The notes: generated from the letters alone by a model not told the origin. 64,000 nucleotides of DNA from Candidatus Sumerlaeota bacterium (GCA_012513815.1 JAAZBM010000009.1:1-64000), one strand, 5' to 3'. Shown: positions 9,607-19,733, counted from the stretch's first letter. Translations and numbers: made by a program.

Positions 9607-10512
9607 TTACTTTCCGCTCTCTTCACTCGCGGCAAGCGCCTCAGCCTTCTTGGCCACGGCCTGATACGAAACCTTTTCTCGTTGACGCAATTCCGTGATA
9701 AGCGACGCCGGAATCTCATTGCCCTTCGAATCCTTCGGCAACCGAGCATTATCTTCGGTCTTCGGTGCAGGCAGCGCGCGATCCTTAGCGACACCCGCGT
9801 AAAGCGCCACAGCCTCTTTCTGCTTACCAACCTGCGCCTGCATCATACGCCCAAGGCCAAGCGCCGCTTCGGCAGAAAGCCAACTACCGGGAACCAGTTC
9901 AATGATGCTCTTATAATTATTAATCGCGTCACTCACAAGCTGCTTGTCATTGTTCAAGAAAGCCATACTCTCCTGCGTTTGCGCCAGTGCCAAACGAGCC
10001 TCGGCCTTGTCAACACTCGTGATGGATGAAGCATAAGCATCATCAAATGACGCACGAGCTTCCTTGAAAGCAGCGTCACGACGAGCCGTGAACTCCGTAA
10101 TCGAAGTCTCATTGTCAATCTGCGCGGGGTCCAACGACAACGCTTCATAATAGCGAACATTGCCCTTAAGCAAGCGAGCATTACGACCAACAGGCATATC
10201 ACCATATTCGTCAATCAACTCTGTCGCAGCCAGAACGGTCGCATTGACCTTTTCCTTCAGCTTATCAGCAGGAGCCATCACAGCTTCGTTATAGGACTTC
10301 ACCAATTCAGCATACTCCGCCGAGGCAGCCGCAGTGCGTGAATCCTGCCAGCGATTGAAAACCATATACGCCGCAAAGACGCAGAGCAATACCGTCAGAA
10401 CGGTACCTAACGACTTCGAGTGATTCTGAAACCACTCCGCAATATGCTCACTAAAATCCTTCAGTTCATCCTGCTTGACTTCACGACGAGTCATGCTATA
10501 TTTCTTGGCCAT
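9607..10512 (-). CDS. Membrane-anchored TPR-like protein (YfgM/BamD-like)
   Basis: 301 residues: a charged cytoplasmic N-terminus (1-30), one membrane helix (about 35-55, SLGTVLTVLLCVFAAYMVF), then an Ala-rich all-helical extracytoplasmic domain with repeated pairs such as ARASFDDAYASS and AEAALGLGRMMQAQVGKQKEAVALY that fit tetratricopeptide repeats. Single-anchor TPR proteins of this form (YfgM-type) attend the Sec translocon or envelope assembly, but sequence alone does not prove that role. It lies 64 bases upstream of the ferredoxin gene and follows the DksA-like gene in the same direction. Confidence 0.6.
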   Translation of the reverse strand: MAKKYSMTRREVKQDELKDFSEHIAEWFQNHSKSLGTVLTVLLCVFAAYMVFNRWQDSRTAAASAEYAELVKSYNEAVMAPADKLKEKVNATVLAATELIDEYGDMPVGRNARLLKGNVRYYEALSLDPAQIDNETSITEFTARRDAAFKEARASFDDAYASSITSVDKAEARLALAQTQESMAFLNNDKQLVSDAINNYKSIIELVPGSWLSAEAALGLGRMMQAQVGKQKEAVALYAGVAKDRALPAPKTEDNARLPKDSKGNEIPASLITELRQREKVSYQAVAKKAEALAASEESGK

Positions 10513-10678
10513 AACTTTAGTACTCTAATTATCCTAACACTAATATTATTATATACTTCTGATATTATACCACTGAACACATAAGAAGTCTTCACAAAAA
10601 AAGCAAACTATATTGACAATGCGAACCGGGGGCAACCGTCGAGGATGCCCTACCGATTCGCAACATATGTTTCTTAAA

Positions 10679-11764
10679 TTACTTTTTCTTGGCTTCTTGT
10701 TGGCGCAGATAAGCCATCGAATACTTCGCCCACGGTTCAAAGCGCAACCGTTCAAGTTCAATTGGTTGGCCCGTCCCAAGACAATAGCCATACTCGTTGG
10801 TCTCCATAGCCTTCAAGGCTTGAATAATCATCGTATAGCGCTGTGCCTCAAGCGAACGCATTTTCAATGCTATATCTTGTTCAATATCATCCGAAGCTGT
10901 ATCAACTAACTGATTCGAAAAACCGGGCTTATGTTCTGTGTTATCTGCATCATAAACACGATTCTCCAATGCGCGTAATTCATAAATCATACGATCACGC
11001 TCATCAACGAGCAATTGACGCAACTCTTTCATGATTTTGACTGGGTACGCCGGCTTGGAAAAACTCTTCTTCTTTTCAACAAAGATGTTTTCTTCCAATT
11101 CCGAAGCTTCCAAAATCCTAGCACGATTACGAAGTCGCATACGGTGGTGCCGCACCGGCGACGTGGTAGATTCACCCGGAGGAGATAACGTCTGAGGAGT
11201 CTTCGCTGACTCAGAGGTCTCTTCCTTGGGCTTATCTGTCTTAGTTGGAACGGCTCCGACCGCGACACCCTTGGGTTTCTTGAATGATACCGTTGAGGAA
11301 GCTGTCTTGCGAGAAACCGGAGCGGCGGCTTTCTTTTTCGCGGGAACAACTGTCTTTGATGATACTTTCTTTACTGGTAACGAAGCCTTGGGGACGCTTT
11401 TCACTGTCGATTTTGCAAGCTTAGTCGAAGCCTTCTTTGTAGGAGCAGGCTTAGTTTCTTTTTTTGCCGGCGCAGCTTTTTTGGCAGGAGCAGCTTTCTT
11501 AGCAGGTGCTTTTGCAGCAGCCTTCTTCGCTGGTGCAGCCTTCTTAGCGGGAGCTGCCTTCTTTGCAGGTGCCTTTGGAGCAGCCTTCTTAGCAGGGGCG
11601 GCTTTCTTTACAGGAGCAGCCTTCTTAGCGGGAGCGGCTTTCTTTGCAGGTGCCTTTGGAGCAGCCTTCTTCGCAGGGGCGGCTTTCTTTACAGGAGCAG
11701 CCTTCTTCGCAGGGGCGGCTTTCTTAGCAGGTGCCTTTGGAGCAGCCTTCTTTACTGTTGACAT
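10679..11764 (-). CDS. DksA/TraR-like protein with histone-H1-like N-terminal tail
   Basis: 361 residues with a perfect AAGGAGG 10 bases before ATG 11764. Residues 1 to about 130 are lysine/alanine/proline repeats (KKAAPAKKAAPVKK, KAPAKK) like eukaryotic H1 and bacterial Hc1/Hc2 tails, so binding to DNA or RNA is likely. Residues about 240-361 resemble the DksA/TraR coiled coil and zinc-finger end (LRQLLVDERDRMIYELRALE, YGYCLGTGQPIELERLRFEPWAKYSMAYLRQQE). The zinc finger is degenerate: only one cysteine remains (YGYC) where DksA has four, so zinc is probably not bound. Its start overlaps the end of ileS by 41 bases, suggesting coupled expression. A role at RNA polymerase or as a nucleoid protein is inference. 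Confidence 0.75.
   Translation of the reverse strand: MSTVKKAAPKAPAKKAAPAKKAAPVKKAAPAKKAAPKAPAKKAAPAKKAAPVKKAAPAKKAAPKAPAKKAAPAKKAAPAKKAAAKAPAKKAAPAKKAAPAKKETKPAPTKKASTKLAKSTVKSVPKASLPVKKVSSKTVVPAKKKAAAPVSRKTASSTVSFKKPKGVAVGAVPTKTDKPKEETSESAKTPQTLSPPGESTTSPVRHHRMRLRNRARILEASELEENIFVEKKKSFSKPAYPVKIMKELRQLLVDERDRMIYELRALENRVYDADNTEHKPGFSNQLVDTASDDIEQDIALKMRSLEAQRYTMIIQALKAMETNEYGYCLGTGQPIELERLRFEPWAKYSMAYLRQQEAKKK
11456..11764 (-). repeat. In-frame tandem repeats encoding KKAAPA units
   Basis: Repeats of about 15 bases encoding KKAAP(A/V) are nested in larger near-identical units spaced by KAPAKK. Phrases such as GGAGCAGCCTTCTTCGCAGG recur with only synonymous changes. The array lies wholly inside the coding region and is expected to vary in copy number by slippage. 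It is not a CRISPR array, since there are no spacers. Confidence 0.8.
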
Positions 11765-14657
11765 CGGGGTAAAACCTCCTTAAGACTTGTGCACAACGGT
11801 CACAGACCGCTGTGTTTTGTTGATCTTTTCCGACCGAAGGAAGAACACGCCAACACCGCTCACATTTTGCGCCTTCTGCCTTCAGAACGAAAACTTTTGC
11901 GCAACGACCATCATACTCACTGATCAATGTCCCTTGCGCTTTTTTATCATTTGAGGAGTTCGTGACATCAACCGATGACACGATAAATAATTCCGCCAGC
12001 GCGGTGTTGCCAAATGCATTCAGTATCTTTGCATCGGCTTCAGTTTTTGCAATCATGACAACTTGAGCTTCCAGAGGTGAACGAATGGCTTTTTTGTTCT
12101 GCCGTGCATCTTCCAATGCGACCAGAACATCACCACGAGCCTCCAACAATCGTTTCCAGACTGCTGCCAACTCGGGCTGACGCCACTCATCGGGAACCTG
12201 TGGGAACCCGGAGAGATGAACACTGCCAAGACCATCAATGTCTAAATAGGAAAAAGCTTCTTCACTAGTGAAAACGAGTATCGGAGCAAGGACGCCAATC
12301 AGCGCGCTCGCGACATGCCATTGAGCAGTCTGAGCACTCCGACGAAGGTCGCTCGTGTGACCGGAGCAATACAACCGATCCTTGAGCACATCACAATAAA
12401 TCGAGCTTAACTGAACAATGCAAAACTCATTGCACTTCTGATAAACGCGATGGAATTCATAACCTTCATACGACCGACGGCAAATGTCAATCAAGTCCGC
12501 GGTCTCATTCAAAATCCACTTGTCGATATCCGTCAACTTATCATAAGCGACGGCATCCGTCTTCGGGTTATAGTCGGACAAGTTGCCCAACAGATAACGA
12601 ATCGTATTCCGAATGCGACGATAAGCCTCACCAACACGAGCCAGAATATCCTGCGAAATGCTGACATCATTACGATAGTCCTCGCTCGTAACCCAAAGAC
12701 GCAAAACATCCGCGCCCTTGTCCTTGATGATAGTCTCGGGCGGAATCACATTGCCCTTGCTCTTGCTCATCGCTTCGCCCTTGCCATCCAGAATGAAACC
12801 ATGCGTCAGCACGGCACGATACGGAGGACGCTTGCGGGCACCCATCGAAACTAAAAGCGAAGTATGGAACCAACCACGATGCTGGTCACTGCCTTCGAGA
12901 TACAAATCAACCGGCGAACCGTTAATCTCTTCGCGCGATTCACAAACGGAAATATGCGTCGAACCGGAGTCAAACCAAACATCAAGAATATTGCTCTCTT
13001 TGTCAAACTCTGTCCCACCGCATTCCGGACAAACAAATCCATCGGGAAGGAAACTGCTAATCGGGTCTTCAAGCCACGCGTTTGTGCCACGTGTGCGAGC
13101 GGCCTGCGCCAACAAATCAATCACGCGAGCATCAAGCGTACTCTTGCCGCACTTCTTACAAATGGCAGCCGGAATCGGAACACCCCAAACACGTTGCCGA
13201 GAAAGACACCAATCGGGACGGGCGCTCATCATATTATAAATGCGGTCATGACCCCAAACGGGGATCCACTGAACGCCGCTATCAATCTGCGTCAGCGTCT
13301 TCTGCCGCAAATCATCATGGTCAACACGCATAAACCATTGCTCAGTCGCGCGATAAACAATCGGCTTGTGGCAACGCCAGCAATGAGGATAGGAGTGGCG
13401 AATGTTCGCGCGCGAAACAAGAATATCCTGCTCGTCAAGAATACGAACGATCTGCTCATTCGCGTCCCAAACACTCATCCCTTCCATCACACGATAATCG
13501 GACGTGAAACGCCCATAGTTATCAACGGGCATCACTGTCTCAATGCCATAGCTGCGGCACGCGACAAAATCTTCCATACCATGACCCGGAGCAGTATGCA
13601 CTGCGCCTGTTCCTGCTTCGAGCGTCACATGCGTTCCAAGAATAATCATCGAGGTGCGACCATCAAACTGCAAAGGATGCTTCAGCTGCAAACGCTCCAA
13701 ATCGCGAGACAAAATCGAACGAACAATCTCGTACTTCTCGATATGCGCATCCTTCGCGAAAGACTCAACCAACTCCTTCGCGACAATCCAATCCTGCGTC
13801 TCGGGCTTATCATTCACATCAGCAACAACACGCATCACGACATACTCAAAATCCGGATGAAGCGCCACAGCCATATTCGCCGGTAATGTCCACGGAGTTG
13901 TCGTCCAAATAATGACGGCCGGATTAATCAAATCTTTCACGGCATCATCTTGCGGATTGACAAACGGGAACTTCACGTAAATCGCCAACGAAGTATGGTC
14001 GGCATACTCGACCTCCGCATCCGCCAGAGCGGTCGCGCAATCGGCGCACCAATAAACGGGCTTCAAACCCTTATAAACATAACCACCGCGAACGAGGTCA
14101 CCAAGCGCCGACAAAATACCGGACTCAACCTCGGGCTGAATCGTCAGATAAGGCTTATCCCAAAAAGCATTAACGCCCATACGTTTGAATTCTTCGCGTT
14201 GTGTATCAACCCACTTCAGTGCGTACTTCTCACACTCTTTGCGAATCTCGAGCGCCGACATTGTTTGCTTCTTCGAACCAAGCTGTTGACCAACCTTCTG
14301 CTCAATCGGCAAACCATGACAATCCCAACCGGGAATGTAAGGACTCGAATAACCGTTCATCACATGATAACGAATCACGATGTCTTTCAAAATCTTGTTC
14401 AGCGCATGACCAAGATGCAAATGACCATTCGCGTAAGGAGGACCATCATGTAAAATCCATTTGCCTTTCGGCGATGGCTTGTCGTTGATTTGTTGAAGTA
14501 GATTTATCGAAGACCAGTGCGAGAGCATCTCAGGCTCCCTCTGCGGCAGATTCCCGCGCATCGGGAATTGTGTGTTTGGCAAACACAGTGTTGGTTTATA
14601 ATCGGGTTTCTTACATTCGTCACACATTGTGGGGAGTTGCATTTTCCTCTTTTTCAT
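11724..14657 (-). CDS. ileS: Isoleucyl-tRNA synthetase
   Basis: 977 residues, class I aminoacyl-tRNA synthetase charging tRNA-Ile. The HIGH-type motif is in PYANGHLHLGHA (about 73-84), the KMSKS loop is MSKSK at residues 630-634, and the editing (CP1) domain lies between them (WTTTPWTLPANMAVAL, GTGAVHTAPGHG). The C-terminal zinc-binding module has two CxxC pairs (CERCW and CDRC), as in the bacterial form. The start at ATG 14657 is close to the conserved region and no better start is seen. The stop overlaps the DksA-like gene. The ileS-DksA-like order is seen in several PVC-type genomes, which supports the placement of this flank. Confidence 0.97.
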   Translation of the reverse strand: MKKRKMQLPTMCDECKKPDYKPTLCLPNTQFPMRGNLPQREPEMLSHWSSINLLQQINDKPSPKGKWILHDGPPYANGHLHLGHALNKILKDIVIRYHVMNGYSSPYIPGWDCHGLPIEQKVGQQLGSKKQTMSALEIRKECEKYALKWVDTQREEFKRMGVNAFWDKPYLTIQPEVESGILSALGDLVRGGYVYKGLKPVYWCADCATALADAEVEYADHTSLAIYVKFPFVNPQDDAVKDLINPAVIIWTTTPWTLPANMAVALHPDFEYVVMRVVADVNDKPETQDWIVAKELVESFAKDAHIEKYEIVRSILSRDLERLQLKHPLQFDGRTSMIILGTHVTLEAGTGAVHTAPGHGMEDFVACRSYGIETVMPVDNYGRFTSDYRVMEGMSVWDANEQIVRILDEQDILVSRANIRHSYPHCWRCHKPIVYRATEQWFMRVDHDDLRQKTLTQIDSGVQWIPVWGHDRIYNMMSARPDWCLSRQRVWGVPIPAAICKKCGKSTLDARVIDLLAQAARTRGTNAWLEDPISSFLPDGFVCPECGGTEFDKESNILDVWFDSGSTHISVCESREEINGSPVDLYLEGSDQHRGWFHTSLLVSMGARKRPPYRAVLTHGFILDGKGEAMSKSKGNVIPPETIIKDKGADVLRLWVTSEDYRNDVSISQDILARVGEAYRRIRNTIRYLLGNLSDYNPKTDAVAYDKLTDIDKWILNETADLIDICRRSYEGYEFHRVYQKCNEFCIVQLSSIYCDVLKDRLYCSGHTSDLRRSAQTAQWHVASALIGVLAPILVFTSEEAFSYLDIDGLGSVHLSGFPQVPDEWRQPELAAVWKRLLEARGDVLVALEDARQNKKAIRSPLEAQVVMIAKTEADAKILNAFGNTALAELFIVSSVDVTNSSNDKKAQGTLISEYDGRCAKVFVLKAEGAKCERCWRVLPSVGKDQQNTAVCDRCAQVLRRFYPDVNSKEGCSKGTC

Positions 14658-14760
14658 TCACCATTTGTGAATTAATATTTTTTACCAAACAAACTATATA
14701 GTGTTCGCAGAATTCATTTTATCACGCATGTTTTTTCACGTGAATTACTTGCGACTTTCA

Positions 14761-15402
14761 TCAACCACCAACGGGAATTAACCCCGTGCTGCGCGTGCCG
14801 TTTGTCGAATCGTATTGTGTAATCCATGGATTATGCAAACAGACATCATTCGTCCCGGGACGATACCAATAACCATCTGGACCTTTACTGTATGCCATCC
14901 AAATCGCTCGCGGATAATCGCCACCACCTGTCGGCACGGGATTTGGTTCTGTCGGAATCCCCCACTTCCAATCGGCGTTATTGTTGCCGCCCCACGACTG
15001 CTTGCGGCAATACTCCGACGTCCAGTACCAGTAGTCATGCGCCGAGTTCCATTGAGCGTATGGATCATCGGCGTGTGTCCCTTTTGGACCAACGTTAAAC
15101 GGATCTTTCGGAATGCTTGAGATGTAAGCAATCGGAGACGTCAGACCCATCGCGTAACGACCCGAACCGGACTGACCACCTGGAAGCGAATAACCCTCGG
15201 TTGTATTCACACACGGAGCGGCGTTATTGTCAACACGATAACACTCGACCGCCGTCTTCACTGTTCGCAAATCATTCTTCGCGCGACTGACTTTTGCGCG
15301 AACCTGAGCCTCAAGGAAATTCGGAACGGCGATGGCTGCAAGGATCGCGATAATCGCGACAACTATCAGCAATTCTATCAAGGTGAATGCTTTCATCATC
15401 AT
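14761..15402 (-). CDS. Type II/IV pseudopilin-like protein
   Basis: 213 residues starting MMMKAFTLIELLIVVAIIAILAAIAVPNFLEAQ-: a class III prepilin leader with cleavage expected between Ala and Phe, Glu at position 5 of the mature protein and one hydrophobic helix. The body has PRDPF-like and YSKGPDG motifs (IPKDPFN, YSKGPDGYWY) seen in GspG/H-like pseudopilins that are heavily expanded in Lentisphaerae, Sumerlaeota and Hydrogenedentes. No other secretion or pilus gene is adjacent, so the machine it joins is elsewhere. Three ATG codons in a row make the exact start uncertain by two residues. Confidence 0.85.
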   Translation of the reverse strand: MMMKAFTLIELLIVVAIIAILAAIAVPNFLEAQVRAKVSRAKNDLRTVKTAVECYRVDNNAAPCVNTTEGYSLPGGQSGSGRYAMGLTSPIAYISSIPKDPFNVGPKGTHADDPYAQWNSAHDYWYWTSEYCRKQSWGGNNNADWKWGIPTEPNPVPTGGGDYPRAIWMAYSKGPDGYWYRPGTNDVCLHNPWITQYDSTNGTRSTGLIPVGG

Positions 15403-15583
15403 CTAGTGATGCCTCTTTTCTTAACGCAATTTTATACAAGAAACTTAGGAGACCTTATATCAATTATTCATGATTACGTGACAACAATCAACATCATCAA
15501 AAATGTGCTCATCACACACCAACGTGAAGTGGTTCATCATTTGCCGTTTTGCTTTGTAAACTATCTTGAGCGACAATCTGAAG

Positions 15584-18055
15584 ATGACAACACAAACAAA
15601 TAACTCCGGCAAGATGCGACGTTTTTTGACAACCATTATCTACTGGTTCGCTTGCCTATTCGGAATCGGACAATGGGTTTGCATCGAAGCGCAAATTGCC
15701 TCGCCCATCATCACACAATCGGACAAATGGCAATGGGCATGGCTGTCCTACGCGCGTTTGCCGCTACTTTCCCAAGCCGCATTACCACTGCTCGCCGGCG
15801 TCATCGTCATGACCGCGTTCATGCTCATGTTAGCGGCACTGCGACTCGTGCAAAAAAACAAAATACCAAACGCGAAAACACACCTCTTCACAAAACTTTC
15901 GCGATTGAGATTCTACGGCGCGACGTTCTTTTGCGCATGGGCACTCTGTCGTCTTGCGCCCTTCGTGACACACGACTGCCAGTGGGGACCCGCGCTTCGT
16001 GCGGCGCTCATCGCGGCGGGACGCATCATGACACTTGCGATGATATGGGATGCGCTCAACATCCATGAACTCATCTCCAACATCTCCGCCTTCTGCGCGA
16101 ACAAAGAACGCTACTACTTCTGCGCCGGTGCCGCGCTTATCATCGCGGTCATCGCCTGCACAAACATCAAACTCACAGGCGACGAACCGTCCTACGTATT
16201 CATGGCAGGCAGCATACGCAACGACCAAAATCTTCTCGTTGACGCAGGCGAAACATTCCTACTCAACCAACTTGCGCAAATGCCGCAAACCCATCGCGCG
16301 CACCAAGTCAACATTAAAGGCGCCGACAACATCGAACGCGAAGTCCCGTGGCATTTTGCCGGACCCGCCATCGCCATTCTCCCCGCGTGGTTCGTTAGCG
16401 AATGGACAGGCACGCCCCTCACGCCCACAATGCGATTCTACATGCTTGCCATGTTCCTCCTCTGGATGTACGGCTCATACTGGCTCACAAAGCGCCTAAC
16501 GTCATGGCCCATGGTCGCCATCATTTCCACATTCATCGTCGCCATCTCCTGCCCGATGCTCGGCCTCAGCAAATCCATATTTCCCGACAACATAACCGGC
16601 TACCTCCTCCTTGCCGCGCTATGCATCGCCGCGAACATCTTCGCCGGAAAAACAAAACGCCTCACACTGTCACAAGCAGCCGGCATCATCGCCATCGCCT
16701 GCGTCATTCCGTGGATGCACTACAAATACGCGCTCCTGTCAATCGTACTTGGCGGATTCGTCATCGTCTACCGCCCACGACTCTCCGCGAAAAACATCGC
16801 CACACTACTCGTCATCCTCGCCGCGGGAGTCGCTGCCTTCGCCGCCTACTACTACAAAACATACGGACTCAACCTCATCGGCGAGCCATCCGAAGCCCCC
16901 ACAGGCAGCGGATACTTCGGCCTATTCTTCGACAACGACAGCGGCCTCATACCCTACGCGCCATGGATTATCCTCATCCCCGCAGGCATCATCGCGCTCG
17001 CACGCAAACGCAACACCTACGCCTACGGCATCACATGGACACTCCTATTCCTCGCCGTCTACCTACCCACCGCAAGCACACCCTTCTGGGGCAGCCCCGG
17101 CTCACCCGTCCTGCGCTACCTCAGCCCCGCCATCGCCTGCGCCGCGCCACTACTCGCTAGCGCCATCACAAGCCTACGCTACCGCGCCTTCGCCATATTC
17201 ATCCTCATGCTCATACCCGCAGCCGCAGCCGTGACATACATCCACAGCAACTGGCAAGTCTACGGCGCGACACTCCAAACAGGACGAACACTACTCGACA
17301 ACACCATCGACACATTCGCATGGAACGAATTCTTCCCCTACTACATCTTCAGCATGCGCACACTCAACAAAACCGGAAACACAACACAAACAATTCTCAT
17401 CATCCTCATCATCTTCGCCCTGCTCCGCGGACTCAACAAATTCCGCAACAACCGACGCAAATGCGCAGCCATCCTCATGATGACACCGCTACTCCTCGCC
17501 ACCGCCGCACGACTTTCCTCCGCGCCGAACTACGGCATGAACGCCATCAAACTCTTCACACAACAAACACATCAAATCGCGAAAGTACAAAACAAAACAC
17601 CGCACAAAAACATCACAACGGCCGCGTACCTACCACTCACCACAAAGCCATTCAACACCGAAGGATACAGAACACTCGCGCCCAACAACGCCCTCGACCT
17701 CGACCAACGCAGACCACAGAGCAACTTCGCCACACTTGCCACGCCATACGAACTCAGCGCCGGACGTTACACCTTTACCCTCTACGGCATCGCCACAGCA
17801 GACAACCCCACGACAGCCCACCTCAGCATGAAAATACAACAGCTCCCCACAGCCAAAGTACTCGCCAACATACAGACACAACCCCTACCGCAAAAAGACC
17901 CACAACTGTTCGCGACACAAACCGACACTGCCCTCCTCACATCGACACTCACACTCGACACAAACGCCCGCCTACGCATCGTACTACAATCCACCGAAGG
18001 CCCCTGCGTCTACGCCACCCGCTTCAAAATCCAATACCACGGAATCTCACAATAG
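15584..18055 (+). CDS. Large GT-C-like membrane protein
   Basis: 823 residues from ATG 15584 (MTTQTNNSGK); a TTG at 15566 and ATG at 15614 are alternatives. About a dozen hydrophobic helices are visible to residue ~640, with a GDEPSYVFMAGSI motif (about residue 205) after helix 5 that resembles the acidic loop motif of GT-C glycosyltransferases. The last ~190 residues form an extracytoplasmic beta-rich tail (AGRYTFTLYGIATADNPTTAHL). The function is probably transfer or polymerisation of lipid-linked sugars, but the donor and acceptor are unknown. Codon use is extreme: codons ending in C or A dominate, especially after 16800. Confidence 0.6.
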   Translation: MTTQTNNSGKMRRFLTTIIYWFACLFGIGQWVCIEAQIASPIITQSDKWQWAWLSYARLPLLSQAALPLLAGVIVMTAFMLMLAALRLVQKNKIPNAKTHLFTKLSRLRFYGATFFCAWALCRLAPFVTHDCQWGPALRAALIAAGRIMTLAMIWDALNIHELISNISAFCANKERYYFCAGAALIIAVIACTNIKLTGDEPSYVFMAGSIRNDQNLLVDAGETFLLNQLAQMPQTHRAHQVNIKGADNIEREVPWHFAGPAIAILPAWFVSEWTGTPLTPTMRFYMLAMFLLWMYGSYWLTKRLTSWPMVAIISTFIVAISCPMLGLSKSIFPDNITGYLLLAALCIAANIFAGKTKRLTLSQAAGIIAIACVIPWMHYKYALLSIVLGGFVIVYRPRLSAKNIATLLVILAAGVAAFAAYYYKTYGLNLIGEPSEAPTGSGYFGLFFDNDSGLIPYAPWIILIPAGIIALARKRNTYAYGITWTLLFLAVYLPTASTPFWGSPGSPVLRYLSPAIACAAPLLASAITSLRYRAFAIFILMLIPAAAAVTYIHSNWQVYGATLQTGRTLLDNTIDTFAWNEFFPYYIFSMRTLNKTGNTTQTILIILIIFALLRGLNKFRNNRRKCAAILMMTPLLLATAARLSSAPNYGMNAIKLFTQQTHQIAKVQNKTPHKNITTAAYLPLTTKPFNTEGYRTLAPNNALDLDQRRPQSNFATLATPYELSAGRYTFTLYGIATADNPTTAHLSMKIQQLPTAKVLANIQTQPLPQKDPQLFATQTDTALLTSTLTLDTNARLRIVLQSTEGPCVYATRFKIQYHGISQ

Positions 18056-18101
18056 CACTATCTCGTAGGGCAATCAATAACGCTACACGAAAATAAATAG
18101 A

Positions 18102-19733
18102 TTACGCGTTGTGCTTTTTGGTCAGGCGGATGTATAGGTCGCTCAGACGGATGAAGTGCCGGAAGCCTTTGCGCATGTGCAAATCGTGCAGTAGGATGCG
18201 TAGGGCTTCTTCGCGACGAATGCCCGCATCTATATCTTCGCGCAAACTGATGTTTTCGGCATGCTCGTCCGCACCGTGGCGCACAGCTTGGTATGTCTGT
18301 TTCGCCATCCACTCTAACATCTCGGGCGCATGCTTTAGGCCTTCGTCCGCGAGTAGATGCTGTGCCATTTCATCCGAAATCTCTGTCGTTGACGCAAGCT
18401 GATAGAGCGAATTCCAATAGCGATATGCGAAATGGTCAACCTCGGGCAAATGCTGCTCATCACGCATGCGTGTTATCCGCAAGTTCGGATAAAAATTGAG
18501 CACTGCTAATTGCAACTCATATGGCTTCGGCAAACTCCGCAGTAAATGGAATGTCGAAATGCGGTCTTCATCGGTTTCGAATGGATTGTTGGATATCAAA
18601 TCGTAAAATGGGCGCAGCCCCGAAGCGTGGATATTCGTCGCAGCCTCAAGAACTCCGGCATTGCCGATGTGCCGATTGAAAATCTCTTTCGCAATGCGGT
18701 CACTGCCGGACTGGATTCCCATCACAACAAATGAGCAACGATGCGAGCGGAGCAAGTTCAACATCTCGGGTTTCGCGTAGCGAGGATGCGTGTAGCACCA
18801 GTAGGGCATGGCGATTCGCTCGCTGTATAAATCCAAAAACGCCTTCATACGATTATAGTTAATCGTGAAAACATCGTCCTCGATTTCAACGAAAAACGGA
18901 ACCCCGCGGCGAGCCTTTTCTTCTTCCAATTCCGCGATAACATTCTCGACCGAGCGCATCCGAACATGGGAGCACTCGGGCATGATTTCCTTTTGATACG
19001 AAAGCATGCAATATGAGCAATCAAACGGACAACCACGACTTGTCATGATGCGATAATTGCGCGCATACAAGCTGTTCTCCGGCACGCGATTCTCGTACAG
19101 CGTATCATCATCAATGTAGAACAGTCGCTCGTAGCGATGCCACGGGAACGGCAAGCTATCCAAATCATCAATCACCGGCGCAAGTGGATTGCGTTTGATT
19201 TGACCGGAAGCATCTCGCCAGACAAGCGACGCAACCGAGTCGACACTCACCCCCGCACCAACCCGCGAAGCCAAATCGACCAGTGCCGTGTCGCCCTCGC
19301 CCACCATCGCGTAATCCGCATATTCCAAGCACGAGTCGGGCAAACAAGTTGCGTGGGGGCCACCCCACAAAACGGGAACGCCGGGCAATATTTGACGAAC
19401 CAGACGAGTGAAGTCTGCAGCCTGACGAACCTGTGGGGAGTACACCGAAAGTCCGACTAAATCGGGGCGCAAACGCTGCATCAATTCGCAAGCCAAACCG
19501 ACTTCCTTATCCGTCGGCGCAAACGGGTACGGCAGAACAGCACGACCGCCACCGGCCTGAATCTCAATCTGCCATTCCGGAGCCGAAGGCTCATCTGAGC
19601 CTAATTCCTTGCGGCGATGAAGCTTGAAGACCAGCAACCACGCGTCATGACCCGATTGCAACAATTCCGAAAGAAGCTGCCGAGGACCACGACAAAATTC
19701 ATCATATAAACTTACTAATAATACCCGTGACAT
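18102..19733 (-). CDS. B12-binding domain radical SAM protein
   Basis: 543 residues. The N-terminal half has a cobalamin-binding Rossmann layout (VGLSVYSPQ, PVLWGGPHATCLPD, VGEGD; about 85-155), though the classical DxHxxG motif is not obvious. A radical SAM barrel follows with the cluster motif CPFDCSYC (near residue 240), then FFVEIEDDVF and GIQSGSDRI, which are conserved in class B enzymes. Members methylate or rearrange unreactive carbons in cofactor, lipid (hopanoid) and natural-product pathways. The long C-terminal helical part does not tell the substrate. It stands alone, convergent with the upstream membrane protein. Confidence 0.85.
   Translation of the reverse strand: MSRVLLVSLYDEFCRGPRQLLSELLQSGHDAWLLVFKLHRRKELGSDEPSAPEWQIEIQAGGGRAVLPYPFAPTDKEVGLACELMQRLRPDLVGLSVYSPQVRQAADFTRLVRQILPGVPVLWGGPHATCLPDSCLEYADYAMVGEGDTALVDLASRVGAGVSVDSVASLVWRDASGQIKRNPLAPVIDDLDSLPFPWHRYERLFYIDDDTLYENRVPENSLYARNYRIMTSRGCPFDCSYCMLSYQKEIMPECSHVRMRSVENVIAELEEEKARRGVPFFVEIEDDVFTINYNRMKAFLDLYSERIAMPYWCYTHPRYAKPEMLNLLRSHRCSFVVMGIQSGSDRIAKEIFNRHIGNAGVLEAATNIHASGLRPFYDLISNNPFETDEDRISTFHLLRSLPKPYELQLAVLNFYPNLRITRMRDEQHLPEVDHFAYRYWNSLYQLASTTEISDEMAQHLLADEGLKHAPEMLEWMAKQTYQAVRHGADEHAENISLREDIDAGIRREEALRILLHDLHMRKGFRHFIRLSDLYIRLTKKHNA

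Noticed and set aside
11456-11764. Possible CRISPR array
   Set aside because: Repeats are contiguous, in frame and code for KKAAPA units; there are no unique spacers and no cas genes in the window.
11226-11783. Plus-strand frame rich in AAFFAGAAFLAG, looking like a membrane protein
   Set aside because: It is the reverse complement of the KKAAPA repeats, not a gene.
12864-13886. Plus-strand frame of 340 codons
   Set aside because: Shadow of ileS, which has all its motifs on the minus strand.
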